Source of the DNA: an uncultured Alteromonadales bacterium
Lineage (GTDB): Bacteria; Pseudomonadota; Gammaproteobacteria; Pseudomonadales; Cellvibrionaceae
Assembly: GCA_937864365.1 (NCBI GenBank)
Contig: CALMJT010000097.1
Span: forward strand, 1-32,966
Length of the DNA: 32,966 nucleotides
Reading direction: 5' to 3'
Shown in pieces: positions 7,417-15,979 of this stretch; within the stretch, counting starts at the first letter, position 1; each line of letters opens with the position of its first letter. The notes under the pieces were generated by a model, which was not told the origin of the DNA, made no database searches, and worked only from the letters and a program-made list of their open reading frames with translations. The position numbers were made by a program, and so were the translations under genes.

Positions 7417-9693
7417 ATGCTTAATTCCCTGCGCACCCTCGTACAGGAAGTTAACGGCGCCGATGATTTGCAAGTCGCGCTGGACATTATTGTTCAGCGC
7501 GTGCGCGAAATTATGCACACGCAAGTGTGTTCAATCTATTTGCGAACCACCGAAGACAATTACCAGCTGATGGCCACTCAGGGCTTACGCCCAGAGGCCG
7601 TGGGTAAGGTTAATCTACAGTCACATGAAGGCTTAGTGGGTTGGGTTGTGGCCCGAGCTGAGCCTATCAATCTTGAAAATGCCGCAGAGCATCCTCGCTA
7701 CGAATATTTCCCTGAAACCGGTGAAGAAAAGTACCAGAGCTTTTTGGGCGCGCCGATCATTCATCATCGCGAAGTATTGGGTGTGCTGGTTATTCAGCAG
7801 ATCGAAAGTCGCAAGTTTGATGAAAGTGAAGAGGCGTTTCTGGTTACGGTATCGGCTCAGCTGGCTGGCGTTATTGCCCACGCTGAAGCTACCGGTGCTT
7901 TGGGGTCTATCGGTAAAGAGTCGCGACAGGCGCGATTTAGCGGTATCAGTGGCGCAGGCGGTGTGGCACTGGGTGTGGGGATCGTTGCATCGCCTTCAGC
8001 TGATTTGCATTCAGTGGCGCAAACAACCTGTAAAGATCCCGAGTCGGAAGTGGAGTTTTTGCTGGGTTGCATGGGCAAGGCTCGAAACGATATTGAGCAT
8101 TTGGCTGAACATCTAAAAGAGCGGCTCAGCGCACAAGAGCAGGTATTGTTTGACGCCTATTTGGCCATACTTGAAGACACCATGCTTATCGACGAGGTCA
8201 GCCAGCGTATCCGTTTGGGTGAGGGTGCAGCTTGGGCATGGAGCCAAGTGGTGTTAACCCACGTCTCCAGTTTTATGAGCATGAACGACGCCTATTTACG
8301 AGAGCGCGCCAGCGATTTACGCGACTTGGGGCGCCGAGTATTGGGTCATCTTCAGCAATCTGCGGCTAAATCGCGGGTTTATCCTGAAAATACCATTCTA
8401 GTTGGACAAGAATTAAGTGCCTCTATCTTGGCAGAGGTGCCGCAAGAATGCCTTCGGGGCATCATCTCTGTTCAAGGTTCAAGCAATTCTCACGTAGCAA
8501 TCCTAGCGCGTGCCATGGGCATTCCTACGGTAATGGGCGCCGTAGATTTACCCTATAAGAAGATGGATCAACGCCAGATAGTGGTGGATGGCTATCGTGG
8601 GTTAGTGATTACCGATCCAACCCAAGAGTTGGTTGAGCAGTATCGAAATATCGCTGAAGAAGAAAAACAGTTGGCCTCGGGTCTTGAGGCGATTACCGAT
8701 TTGCCCTGTGAAACCCTCGATCATCACCGCGTAGCGCTCTGGGTCAATACCGGCTTAATGGTCGATGTGATGCGCTCGCTGGAGCGCGGTGCCGAAGGTG
8801 TGGGTTTGTTTCGAACCGAGGTGCCGTTTTTACTGCGCGACCGTTTTCCGTCTGAAGAAGAGCAGCGCAAGATTTATCGCGAGCAGTTGCAAGCCTTTCA
8901 CCCCAATCCGGTCACCATGCGCACACTCGATATTGGTGGTGACAAGTCTTTACCTTATTTCCCCATTGAAGAGCAAAATCCGTTTCTGGGTTGGCGTGGC
9001 ATTCGTGTAACTCTGGATCATCCAGAAATCTTTTTGAGTCAGGTCCGAGCTATGCTCAAGGCCGGCGAAGGTTTAGACAACCTCCGTATTATGTTGCCGA
9101 TGATTTCAAGCATTGGTGAGCTGGAGTCCGCTCAGGTACTGATTTATCGGGCGTTTCACGAGTTGTTGGAAGAAAACTACAATATCACCCTGCCGCCGAT
9201 TGGCGTTATGGTGGAAGTGCCCGCGGCGGTTTACCAAGCGCGAGAATTGGCGGCACGAGTGGATTTTCTATCGGTTGGTAGTAACGATCTTACCCAGTAT
9301 TTATTGGCGGTTGATCGAAATAACGGCCGAGTTGCGGGTATTTATGAATCTCTGCATCCGGCGGTGCTTAGAGCCTTGTACGAGGTGGTGGTGCAGGCCC
9401 ATAGCCAAGGTACGCCCGTGAGTATTTGTGGCGAACTCGCCGGTGATCCGGGCGCGGCAATGTTGTTGGTTGGAATGGGCTTTGACGTGTTATCGATGAA
9501 TGCTACTAACCTCCCCAAGGTTAAGGCGGCGTTGCGTTCTGTATCTTTGGACGACATAGAAGAGTTATTCCTTCAGGTGCGAGATCTACCCGATGCACAA
9601 AGTATTAATAATTGTGTAGACGCATTTCTTAAGGAGGCCGGAATCTACAAGTTGTTGCGTACGGCAGTAACCGAAAACGTGACGGTTCCTTAG
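7417..9693 (+). CDS. ptsP: PEP-protein phosphotransferase PtsP (enzyme I-Ntr)
   Basis: The 758-residue protein is the first enzyme of the nitrogen-related phosphotransferase system; it autophosphorylates from PEP and passes phosphate to NPr. Domains in order: a GAF sensor domain (about 15-155), the HPr-binding helical region (about 180-330), the swivelling phosphohistidine domain with H359 in SSNSHVAILARAMG, and the PEP-binding TIM barrel (about 420-740) with GLFRTEVPFL, SVGSNDLTQY and the catalytic-cysteine motif SICGELAGD. Length and layout match known PtsP proteins. It overlaps nothing but starts only 3 bases after rppH, an arrangement conserved in Pseudomonas and Enterobacteria. Its partners ptsN and ptsO are not in the window. 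Confidence 0.97.
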   Translation: MLNSLRTLVQEVNGADDLQVALDIIVQRVREIMHTQVCSIYLRTTEDNYQLMATQGLRPEAVGKVNLQSHEGLVGWVVARAEPINLENAAEHPRYEYFPETGEEKYQSFLGAPIIHHREVLGVLVIQQIESRKFDESEEAFLVTVSAQLAGVIAHAEATGALGSIGKESRQARFSGISGAGGVALGVGIVASPSADLHSVAQTTCKDPESEVEFLLGCMGKARNDIEHLAEHLKERLSAQEQVLFDAYLAILEDTMLIDEVSQRIRLGEGAAWAWSQVVLTHVSSFMSMNDAYLRERASDLRDLGRRVLGHLQQSAAKSRVYPENTILVGQELSASILAEVPQECLRGIISVQGSSNSHVAILARAMGIPTVMGAVDLPYKKMDQRQIVVDGYRGLVITDPTQELVEQYRNIAEEEKQLASGLEAITDLPCETLDHHRVALWVNTGLMVDVMRSLERGAEGVGLFRTEVPFLLRDRFPSEEEQRKIYREQLQAFHPNPVTMRTLDIGGDKSLPYFPIEEQNPFLGWRGIRVTLDHPEIFLSQVRAMLKAGEGLDNLRIMLPMISSIGELESAQVLIYRAFHELLEENYNITLPPIGVMVEVPAAVYQARELAARVDFLSVGSNDLTQYLLAVDRNNGRVAGIYESLHPAVLRALYEVVVQAHSQGTPVSICGELAGDPGAAMLLVGMGFDVLSMNATNLPKVKAALRSVSLDDIEELFLQVRDLPDAQSINNCVDAFLKEAGIYKLLRTAVTENVTVP

Positions 9694-9834
9694 TAATTAG
9701 CTAGGTCGATTCCCTGAATTTTCCCAAGAAAACCCTTATCGGTGCGCAGTTTTATTGGGCTGCTTGCCGGAGTGTTGGGTGATGAAAAACCTGTTTTAAA
9801 CAGTGTCTTATTTTTAGTGATTGAGGTATTTCTC

Positions 9835-10344
9835 GTGGCAACGAGTGCACAAAGCGTGGTTTTGGTGGGTATGCCCGGAGTGGGCAAAAGTACTCTGGGT
9901 GTTTTATTGGCTAAAGAGCTCGGTATGGAGTTTGTTGATACCGATTTAACCATTCAGACCCGAGAAGGCAAAACTTTACAAGAAATTATGGACGAGCGTG
10001 GTTACTTAGCGCTGCGTGATGTTGAAGAGCAAGTGTTGCTGGAGATGTCTTTTCACTCAACCAAGGTTGTTGCTACCGGTGGCAGTGCGGTGTACAGCGA
10101 ACCGGGCATGAATAATCTTAAGCGCTATGCGAAAGTTGTGTATTTATCCCTGTCACTTGATGCCTTGCGCGGTCGTATTCACAATTACGAAAATCGCGGT
10201 ATCGCTCGTGCGCCGGGCCAAAGTTTTGAGTCGCTGATGGAAGAAAGAACAGAGCTTTACAAAAAGTTCGCCGACATTGAAATTAACTGCGAAGGGAAAA
10301 CACCGCAACAATGTCTTATGGCCATTTTGAAAGCGCTGAAATAG
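9835..10344 (+). CDS. Shikimate-kinase-like P-loop kinase
   Basis: The 169-residue protein has the shikimate kinase fold: Walker A G12-T20 (GMPGVGKST), an acidic DTD at 35-37, R61 in the position of the AroK shikimate-binding arginine, lid arginines R121/R125, and R138 in EERTELY matching the second substrate arginine. It differs from AroK in two places: the GGG loop is GGS (82-84), and the lid reads RGIA instead of the usual RPLL. The start GTG (9835-9837) is chosen because TTGAGG lies 8 bases before it and because the upstream in-frame extension (from 9742) resembles nothing. There is no aroB neighbour as usually seen for aroK, so this may be a second, diverged copy with another small-molecule substrate. 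Confidence 0.75.
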   Translation: MATSAQSVVLVGMPGVGKSTLGVLLAKELGMEFVDTDLTIQTREGKTLQEIMDERGYLALRDVEEQVLLEMSFHSTKVVATGGSAVYSEPGMNNLKRYAKVVYLSLSLDALRGRIHNYENRGIARAPGQSFESLMEERTELYKKFADIEINCEGKTPQQCLMAILKALK

Positions 10345-10418
10345 TTAGCGGTTTTGTCTAAAAGTAGACGATCGATCGAAATCGTTTTTGGGTTTTTTGG
10401 GTTGCTCGAAAACTTAAA

Positions 10419-10490
10419 AGGAAACTTTGATTAACCCGGAGTTTCCTGCGAAGAAATTGGAAGTCGCATTTTCAATTTCGGCCCTTTGAT
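10419..10490 (+). repeat. Internally deleted copy of the dispersed hairpin repeat (copy c)
   Basis: The left arm AGGAAACTTTGATTAACC and its following GGAGTTTCC are present. The GACACA/TGTGTC core is absent, and the sequence jumps to AAGAAATTGGAAGTCGCATT and TTCAATTTC. It lies between the convergent kinase-like and NRDE genes. Confidence 0.7.
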
Positions 10491-10540
10491 GAAATTACCG
10501 ACGAGTTCATCGACGGCTTCAAAAGTCAGTCTGCCCAACT

Positions 10541-10568
10541 AAAAAAGGCCTTATCAAAAGGCCTTTTT
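10541..10568. terminator. Bidirectional intrinsic terminator
   Basis: AAAAAGGCC and GGCCTTTTT pair around a 9-base loop, giving A and T tracts on both sides. It lies between convergent genes, ending the rppH-ptsP-kinase transcript on plus and the NRDE gene transcript on minus. Confidence 0.85.
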
Positions 10569-10573
10569 GCTTA

Positions 10574-11350
10574 TTACCAGTTCACCTCAACGGCGGTTTC
10601 GGTGGAAATCTCACCGCTTTCGTGATTACGCTCGTGCCAAACGCCGTGGCCGTTTTTATCAATCATGATGATCGTGGTTGAGCGTGTACCGTAATTGCCA
10701 TGGCTATCTGGAATGTTATCAGCCGTAGGCGTAATAAATTTTGACGATAAATGATGTTCAAGCTCTGTACTTACACCGGTGCGAGGTAAGTCTTCAATAT
10801 CAGCCCGTTGAGTATCGGTCATTAAGCTGAATAGTTCTTCAATATCTACATCGGTTTGATCAATAATTTCGGCAAATGTGCGTTTGCCACTGACCACTTT
10901 TGGCCAAGGTGTATCTAACAAGTGGTTCGATAACCCATAAATACCGGGCTCAAGTAATTTAGGGCCATCGGATTTATTGCTGGTGTAGCCCAAATCTTTT
11001 CCGTCAAATACCAAAAGGTTAAAGCCGGTGTAGTCTTCTGGGTTAATATTTTGCAAATAATCTAAAGCGCCAGCGTTACCATTGACGAAATCGGTAACCA
11101 GCTGACCGCGACTGATTTTGCCCAGTGATTGATTAGGATCGCGAAAATTTGTAACCGCACTGAAACGGCCGTTTTTGTTGACGGCAAGCCAAGTGCCGCC
11201 GTGTTCTTGATCCTTTCCAGCGAGCAGGTTAAATTGCGGGCCCCAAAAGTGACCAGGTTGGGTTGGGCGATTGAAAAACTCATCGCGATTACTGGCAATA
11301 ATTAATGGCCAATCGCTATGTTGCTGGTGAGCTAAAAAAATCAGACACAT
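10574..11350 (-). CDS. NRDE/TANGO2-family protein
   Basis: The 258-residue protein starts MCLI and contains the family-naming NRDE tetrad in SNRDEFFNRPT, followed by GGTWLAVNKNGRFSAVTN, typical of the TANGO2 (NRDE) family. C2 directly after the initiator methionine is conserved in the family and has been discussed as an N-terminal nucleophile. Function in bacteria is not established; the human member affects lipid and haem-related metabolism. A GTG four codons upstream (11360-11362) would also be in frame, but it would put the conserved cysteine inside the chain, so ATG at 11348-11350 is preferred. The gene is divergent from lgt and shares a roughly 125-base promoter region. Confidence 0.88.
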   Translation of the reverse strand: MCLIFLAHQQHSDWPLIIASNRDEFFNRPTQPGHFWGPQFNLLAGKDQEHGGTWLAVNKNGRFSAVTNFRDPNQSLGKISRGQLVTDFVNGNAGALDYLQNINPEDYTGFNLLVFDGKDLGYTSNKSDGPKLLEPGIYGLSNHLLDTPWPKVVSGKRTFAEIIDQTDVDIEELFSLMTDTQRADIEDLPRTGVSTELEHHLSSKFITPTADNIPDSHGNYGTRSTTIIMIDKNGHGVWHERNHESGEISTETAVEVNW

Positions 11351-11476
11351 ATTTTTATTCACAGGTCACAAAGAGCGGCTAGTCTACCCGATTTAATGTG
11401 CCAGTAGGCAAATAGGCTCGAAAAAAGCTGTCATATTTCTTAAACAGTTGCAGGATTTTCGAGTATTGGAGAATTT

Positions 11477-12307
11477 ATGCTGAAATACCCAGAGATCGAT
11501 CCCGTTGCGTTTAGCGTAGGTCCGCTGACGGTGCATTGGTATGGATTAATGTATCTTGCCGGTTTTGCCGCTGCTTATGCTTTAGCGATGCATCGATCTG
11601 GAAAAGATTGGACACCCATTCGCAAAAGCCAAGTGGATGACTTGGTGGTGTGGGTGGCGCTCGGTGTTATCTTAGGAGGACGCTGCGGTTATGTGTTCTT
11701 CTATCAATTTGAGCGTTTTTTAGAAGATCCCTTGTGGTTATTCCGTGTTTGGGAGGGCGGCATGTCTTTCCACGGCGGTTTGCTGGGCGTAATTCTTGCG
11801 ATGGTCTTGTATTCCAGACACATCAAAATTTCGTTTTTAGCGCTCATGGATTTTGTGGCGCCGTTGGTTCCGCCGGGATTAGGTTTTGGCCGCATCGGTA
11901 ACTTTATTGGTCAAGAACTTTGGGGGCGCGAAACCACTTGGGAATACGGAATGATTTTTCCAAAAGATCCCGAAGGCTTAGTTCGCCACGCTTCACAGCT
12001 GTATCAAGCGGCCCTTGAGGGCTTGCTGTTGTTTGTGATTTTGTTTTTGTATTCGCGCAAACCTCGCCCAATAGGTACCGTAGGGTCGTTATTTTTGATT
12101 TGCTATGGTGCTTTCCGATTCATTGTTGAATTCTTTCGTGAGCCAGACAGCCATATTGGGTTTGACTTCGCCGGTTGGATGACGCGCGGGCAATTACTGA
12201 GTTTGCCGATGATTTTAGTGGGTATTATTTTGTTCGTTTGGTTTTATCTGCGCGGTAACAAACCAACACCCAATTCCGACCCAGAGCCCGCTCCGTCGAA
12301 GTCATGA
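11477..12307 (+). CDS. lgt: Prolipoprotein diacylglyceryl transferase Lgt
   Basis: The 276-residue inner-membrane enzyme transfers diacylglycerol from phosphatidylglycerol to the lipobox cysteine of prolipoproteins. Several membrane helices are evident. H99 in GGMSFHGGLLG and the signature GFGRIGNFIGQELWGR (R139, N142, E147) match the essential residues of E. coli Lgt. HASQLYQA and the C-terminal EFFREPD segment are also typical. GGAG lies about 8 bases before the ATG. thyA follows after 22 bases, a pairing conserved across gammaproteobacteria. One likely substrate in this window is the imelysin lipoprotein. Confidence 0.97.
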   Translation: MLKYPEIDPVAFSVGPLTVHWYGLMYLAGFAAAYALAMHRSGKDWTPIRKSQVDDLVVWVALGVILGGRCGYVFFYQFERFLEDPLWLFRVWEGGMSFHGGLLGVILAMVLYSRHIKISFLALMDFVAPLVPPGLGFGRIGNFIGQELWGRETTWEYGMIFPKDPEGLVRHASQLYQAALEGLLLFVILFLYSRKPRPIGTVGSLFLICYGAFRFIVEFFREPDSHIGFDFAGWMTRGQLLSLPMILVGIILFVWFYLRGNKPTPNSDPEPAPSKS

Positions 12308-12329
12308 GTTAGAGTCCTAGGTACAATTT

Positions 12330-13163
12330 ATGAAGCAATACCTCGATCTTATGCGTTTGGTGCGCGACCAGGGTACGTTGAAATCCGATCGAACGGGTAC
12401 AGGTACTCTGAGTATCTTTGGTCATCAGATGCGATTTAATCTCGCCGATGGTTTTCCGCTGGTTACCACCAAAAAATGTCATCTTCGTTCTATCATTCAT
12501 GAACTCTTGTGGTTCTTGAAAGGCGAAACCAATACCCAGTATCTTCGTGATAACGGAGTTTCAATCTGGGACGAGTGGGCGACAGACTCCGGTGACCTTG
12601 GTCCGGTATACGGATATCAGTGGCGATCTTGGCCAACACCAAGTGGCACCAAAATTGACCAGATGAGTCAGCTTTTGTCCCAGCTTCGCACCAAACCGGA
12701 CTCACGACGGCTGATTGTTTCTGCGTGGAATCCGGCAGATTTACCCGACGAAACGGTTGGTCCTCAAGAAAATGTCGCCAACGGCAAGATGGCGCTGGCG
12801 CCTTGTCACGCCTTTTTTCAATTTTACGTGGCCGATGGAAAGCTCTCATGCCAGCTTTATCAGCGCAGTGCTGATATCTTTTTAGGCGTACCGTTTAATA
12901 TTGCTTCTTATGCATTATTAACACTCATGATTGCTCAAGTTGTTGATTTAATTCCCGGTGATTTCGTTTATACCTTAGGCGACGCGCACTTGTATTCCAA
13001 TCACATGGAACAGGTCGAGAAACAGTTGTCACGGGAGCCAAGAGCCTTACCGACAATGCGGTTAAACCCAAACGTTCGTGATTTATTTTTGTTTACATTC
13101 GATGATTTTGAGTTGAATAATTACGACCCTTATCCACATATTTCTGCGCCTGTGGCGATATAA
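12330..13163 (+). CDS. thyA: Thymidylate synthase
   Basis: The 277-residue enzyme converts dUMP to dTMP using methylene-tetrahydrofolate. The nucleophile is C159 in [25 protein letters not shown] near the N-terminus, [12 protein letters not shown], the [19 protein letters not shown] substrate loop and the C-terminal [11 protein letters not shown] are all intact. It is 13 residues longer than the 264-residue E. coli enzyme; the excess sits just before the catalytic cysteine (around 140-153). It is probably cotranscribed with lgt. The dihydrofolate reductase gene often found after thyA is not here; 640 non-coding bases follow. Confidence 0.97.
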   Translation: MKQYLDLMRLVRDQGTLKSDRTGTGTLSIFGHQMRFNLADGFPLVTTKKCHLRSIIHELLWFLKGETNTQYLRDNGVSIWDEWATDSGDLGPVYGYQWRSWPTPSGTKIDQMSQLLSQLRTKPDSRRLIVSAWNPADLPDETVGPQENVANGKMALAPCHAFFQFYVADGKLSCQLYQRSADIFLGVPFNIASYALLTLMIAQVVDLIPGDFVYTLGDAHLYSNHMEQVEKQLSREPRALPTMRLNPNVRDLFLFTFDDFELNNYDPYPHISAPVAI

Positions 13164-13192
13164 ATAAATTATAAAAATGCTCGCACAGGGGT

Positions 13193-13235
13193 TTTTGAAC
13201 GCCAAAGGTTTTTTTAAAAAACCCTTTGTTCAAAA
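13193..13235. repeat. Imperfect inverted repeat downstream of thyA
   Basis: TTTTGAA pairs with TTCAAAA, and AAAGGTTTTTT pairs with AAAAAACC-CTTT around the centre with a few bulged bases. It starts 30 bases after the thyA stop and could be an mRNA 3'-end stabiliser or a weak terminator. It lacks a T-tract after the stem, so it is not called a terminator. Confidence 0.45.
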
Positions 13236-13722
13236 TAAATTGAAATCATTTTTGAAGGTATTTATCGCTAGAGCGTCTTCTTGCGCAGTTGTTTTCAGTA
13301 TTTGCAACTGGACGTAAAAATACCGAAATGAAAATAGAGTATTTTAAAACGTCGACCTAAATTCGAAAAAATTGCATAGTTATTGCGTAGCGGATACCGA
13401 GTTTATTTTCGCGTTGTGAGTTTAATCGACGTAGGTCTCAAAATATTTTTTTTGATGAACAGAAAATGATGCTCGTCAAAAACAATTATCAGTATTTTTG
13501 CTGAATTAGGCTTGGTTTGAGATGCATATCGGTTGCATGTCATTTAAGCCCAAGGTACTTTATAGCGCCTGCAAAGCAGCATATTAGTAATAATGAAACA
13601 ACCCTAAGTTGTCAGCTGTATGTTTTATTTGAGGGCGCGGGTTGGAAGTTTGGCTTCAGTTGAAACCTCTATTGCCAAATTAAGTTAGGTTTCTCAATCT
13701 GCTTATTGTGATTGGTTAAATA

Positions 13723-13750
13723 AAAAGCAACGTGTTTGGTTGCTTTTTTT
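13723..13750 (+). terminator. Intrinsic terminator upstream of the TonB2 operon
   Basis: AAAAGCAAC pairs with GTTGCTTTT around a 7-base loop (GTGTTTG), followed by a T-tract to 13750. It lies 560 bases after thyA and 57 bases before the DUF3450 gene, so it either ends an unannotated RNA or acts as an attenuator. Confidence 0.75.
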
Positions 13751-13756
13751 AATTGT

Positions 13757-13768
13757 TTACTTAAGTAA
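13757..13768. promoter_or_regulatory. Perfect 12-bp palindrome before the TonB2 operon
   Basis: TTACTTAAGTAA reads the same on both strands and lies 38 bases before the first gene of the operon, where an operator could sit. The surrounding DNA is very AT-rich, so chance is possible. It does not resemble a Fur box. Confidence 0.3.
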
Positions 13769-13806
13769 TTTTTTAATTTTTAGCTAGCACCCGAGTTGGG
13801 GGAAAT

Positions 13807-14592
13807 ATGAAGAAGCAGCGAGTGAAAGCTGTGGCAGCTGCCACTTTCATCACCGCAACCACTCTATTCGCTGGGGAGGTTTTTGCGGATCAGACTTTGG
13901 ATGAAATCTTTAAAGTCGGTGAAACAAAAGTAAATGCGGGGATTCAATCTCAGCAACGGATCGATAAGCTCCAGTCAGAAACCGAGTCTTTATTGCAAGA
14001 GTTCAAAACTGTAAACAAGCAAATCCAAGGTTTGCGCGTGTACAACAAGCAGCTCGAAACCAGTATTGCCAGTCAGCTTGAGCGCATTAACGAGCTTGAA
14101 GAATCAATCGAAAACGTAACCGTTATCGAGCGCCAAATTCAACCTCTTGTATTGCGTATGCTTGAAGGTTTAGAACAGTTTATCTCTCTTGATATGCCTT
14201 TCTACATTGACACTCGTACCGAAGAGCTAGAAAAAGTTAAAGCCAACATGGACAGCTCCGATTTCTTGGTTTCCGAGAAATTCCGTCAGGTACTTGAGTT
14301 GTACAAAATCGAGTCTGAATACGGTCGTCGCGTAAGTACTTACGAAGACACTCTTACTCTTGACTCCGGTGAGCGTGAAGTAAACATTCTTCAAGTTGGC
14401 CGTATTGCTTTGTTGTACCAAACAAAAGACACCAAGTTGTCTGGTGCTTGGGATGCCCGTCAAGGAGCTTGGGTTCCGATTGATTCTGGCGCTTACCGCA
14501 GTGCAATTTTAAAAGGCATTCGCATCGCTAAGAAGCAAGCCTCTATCGATATTCTAGATCTACCTATCTTGGCACCGGAGGCTGCACAATGA
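13807..14592 (+). CDS. DUF3450 periplasmic coiled-coil protein of the TonB2 cluster
   Basis: The 261-residue protein has a Sec signal peptide (basic start, hydrophobic 8-20, Ala-rich cut near GEVFAD at residue 27). A heptad-rich coiled coil follows from about 35 to 105 and then a globular part to the C-terminus; overall it fits the DUF3450 family. Members are almost always the first gene of TonB2/TtpC clusters and are thought to assist the energising complex from the periplasm, but the mechanism is not known. A GGGGG-rich ribosome binding site lies just before the ATG. Its stop overlaps the TtpC start by 4 bases (ATGA), so the pair is translationally coupled. Confidence 0.85.
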   Translation: MKKQRVKAVAAATFITATTLFAGEVFADQTLDEIFKVGETKVNAGIQSQQRIDKLQSETESLLQEFKTVNKQIQGLRVYNKQLETSIASQLERINELEESIENVTVIERQIQPLVLRMLEGLEQFISLDMPFYIDTRTEELEKVKANMDSSDFLVSEKFRQVLELYKIESEYGRRVSTYEDTLTLDSGEREVNILQVGRIALLYQTKDTKLSGAWDARQGAWVPIDSGAYRSAILKGIRIAKKQASIDILDLPILAPEAAQ

Positions 14593-15968
14593 AAATGACC
14601 TTCGTAAAGAAATTTGCCGTAGCGTTCACCGCGGGTGTATTGGCTTCTGGCGCATTTGCTCAGTCTGAAAAAGCAACTTCTCTTGAAGAATTGTTGAAAA
14701 TGGTTCAAGAGGACCGAGTTGCAGAAACTAAAGAGCACCGCGATCGCGAAGCTCAGTTTCGTCGTGAAAAAAATAACCAAGCTCAATTGTTAGCTGAAGC
14801 TCAAGCTGTACAACGAGCTGAAGAAAATCGCTCTACCGCGCTTGAAAAAACGCAAAAAGAACAAGAAGAGTTGGTTAACCAAAAACGTGTTCAATTAGAT
14901 CAACGTTTGGGTTCATTAAAAGAATTGTTTGGTCACTTAACCTCTGCGGCGGGTGATCTTCGTTCAAACATGGAATCTTCAATCGTTAGTGCTCAGTACC
15001 CAGGCCGTACCGAGTTCTTGGAAGGTTTGATTGAAAAAATGAACAGCGCAACCAGTCTTCCTAAAATCGAAGAGATCGAGCGCCTATGGTACGAACTGCA
15101 ACGTGAAACTGTGGAAGCAGGTAAGGTTGTTAAGTTCTCTGGTACCGTAATCACTCCAGAAGGTGAGCAGTTAACCCAAGACGTAGTTCGTGTTGGTTTG
15201 TATAACCTTCTGTCAAACGGCAAGTACCTGACTTACAGCCCCGAAAGCGGCCACATGTCAGAATTAACTCGCCAACCTGACAGCAGTTACCAAGCTGCGG
15301 CTGCAAGCCTACAATCGTCTACTTCTGGCTTCACCAAAGTGGGTATTGACCCAACAGGTCCTCAAGGTGGTACTTATTTGGCTGCGTTGATCAACAGTCC
15401 AAGTCTTGAAGAGCGTTGGCATCAAGGTGGTACCGTGGGTTACATCATCACCGCAGTTGGTGTTGTCGGTATGCTTCTTGGTATCTACCGCTTAATCGTA
15501 TTGAGCATCATCAGTGCGAAAGTAAGATCACAGCTTAAAAATCCTGAAAGCCCAAGTACTAGCAACCCATTAGGTCGCGTGCTTACAGTCGCTAAAGAGA
15601 ATCCAAAAGCGGATACCGAAACTCTTGAGTTGAAACTCGAAGAAGCGGTTCTCAAAGAGAAGCCTTCCATCGAATCTGGCTTGAGCTTGTTGAAGATTAT
15701 CTCTGCAGTTGCACCTCTACTAGGTCTTCTAGGTACTGTTACCGGTATGATCGTAACCTTCCAAGCGATTACTATCTTCGGTGCGGGCGATCCTAAAGCT
15801 ATGGCCGGTGGTATTTCTGGTGCGTTGGTTACAACCGTACTGGGTCTTGTTGTTGCGATTCCAGTTGTACTTATGCACACCTTTGTAAATGGTCAGGCGA
15901 AGAAAGTTCTTCATGTAATTGAAGAGCAAAGTGCCGGTATCGTTGCAGAAAGCTCTGAAAAAGCATAA
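14589..15968 (+). CDS. ttpC: TtpC-type MotA/TolQ/ExbB-like protein
   Basis: The 459-residue protein starts with a cleavable signal (cut likely after GAFAQ, residue 25). A periplasmic coiled coil (about 28-110) and a mixed region follow, then a membrane helix at about 283-305 and a MotA/TolQ/ExbB domain to the end, with LLKIISAVAPLLGLLGTVTG and AMAGGISGALVTTVLGLVVAI. This domain order is that of TtpC, the fourth essential member of the Vibrio TonB2 system, which joins ExbB2/ExbD2 in transmitting proton motive force to TonB2. It starts inside the stop of the DUF3450 gene and is followed by exbB2 after 11 bases. Confidence 0.88.
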   Translation: MKMTFVKKFAVAFTAGVLASGAFAQSEKATSLEELLKMVQEDRVAETKEHRDREAQFRREKNNQAQLLAEAQAVQRAEENRSTALEKTQKEQEELVNQKRVQLDQRLGSLKELFGHLTSAAGDLRSNMESSIVSAQYPGRTEFLEGLIEKMNSATSLPKIEEIERLWYELQRETVEAGKVVKFSGTVITPEGEQLTQDVVRVGLYNLLSNGKYLTYSPESGHMSELTRQPDSSYQAAAASLQSSTSGFTKVGIDPTGPQGGTYLAALINSPSLEERWHQGGTVGYIITAVGVVGMLLGIYRLIVLSIISAKVRSQLKNPESPSTSNPLGRVLTVAKENPKADTETLELKLEEAVLKEKPSIESGLSLLKIISAVAPLLGLLGTVTGMIVTFQAITIFGAGDPKAMAGGISGALVTTVLGLVVAIPVVLMHTFVNGQAKKVLHVIEEQSAGIVAESSEKA

Positions 15969-15979
15969 GGAGATCTGCC

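Larger units (their letters stand above)
13164..13806. other. Long intergenic region between thyA and the TonB2 cluster
   Basis: This is 643 bases without a supported coding region. It contains an imperfect long hairpin just after thyA (13193-13235), a GAAACCT/AGGTTTC inverted repeat (13662-13693), a strong rho-independent terminator (13723-13750) and a perfect 12-base palindrome (13757-13768) in the remaining 38 bases before the first TonB2-cluster gene. A terminator so far from thyA suggests a small RNA gene or a regulated leader in this spacer; neither is proven. Confidence 0.5.

Noticed and set aside
7646-8116. Plus-strand 156-residue frame inside ptsP
   Set aside because: It lies wholly within the ptsP coding frame in another phase and has no similarity that I can recognise.
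9742-9834. Earlier start for the shikimate-kinase-like gene
   Set aside because: The 31 extra residues resemble no kinase, while GTG at 9835 has a well-placed ribosome binding site and begins one step before the P-loop strand.
13193-13235. Long hairpin after thyA as an intrinsic terminator
   Set aside because: The stem is AT-rich with the T-tract inside the stem rather than after it, so it is listed only as an inverted repeat.
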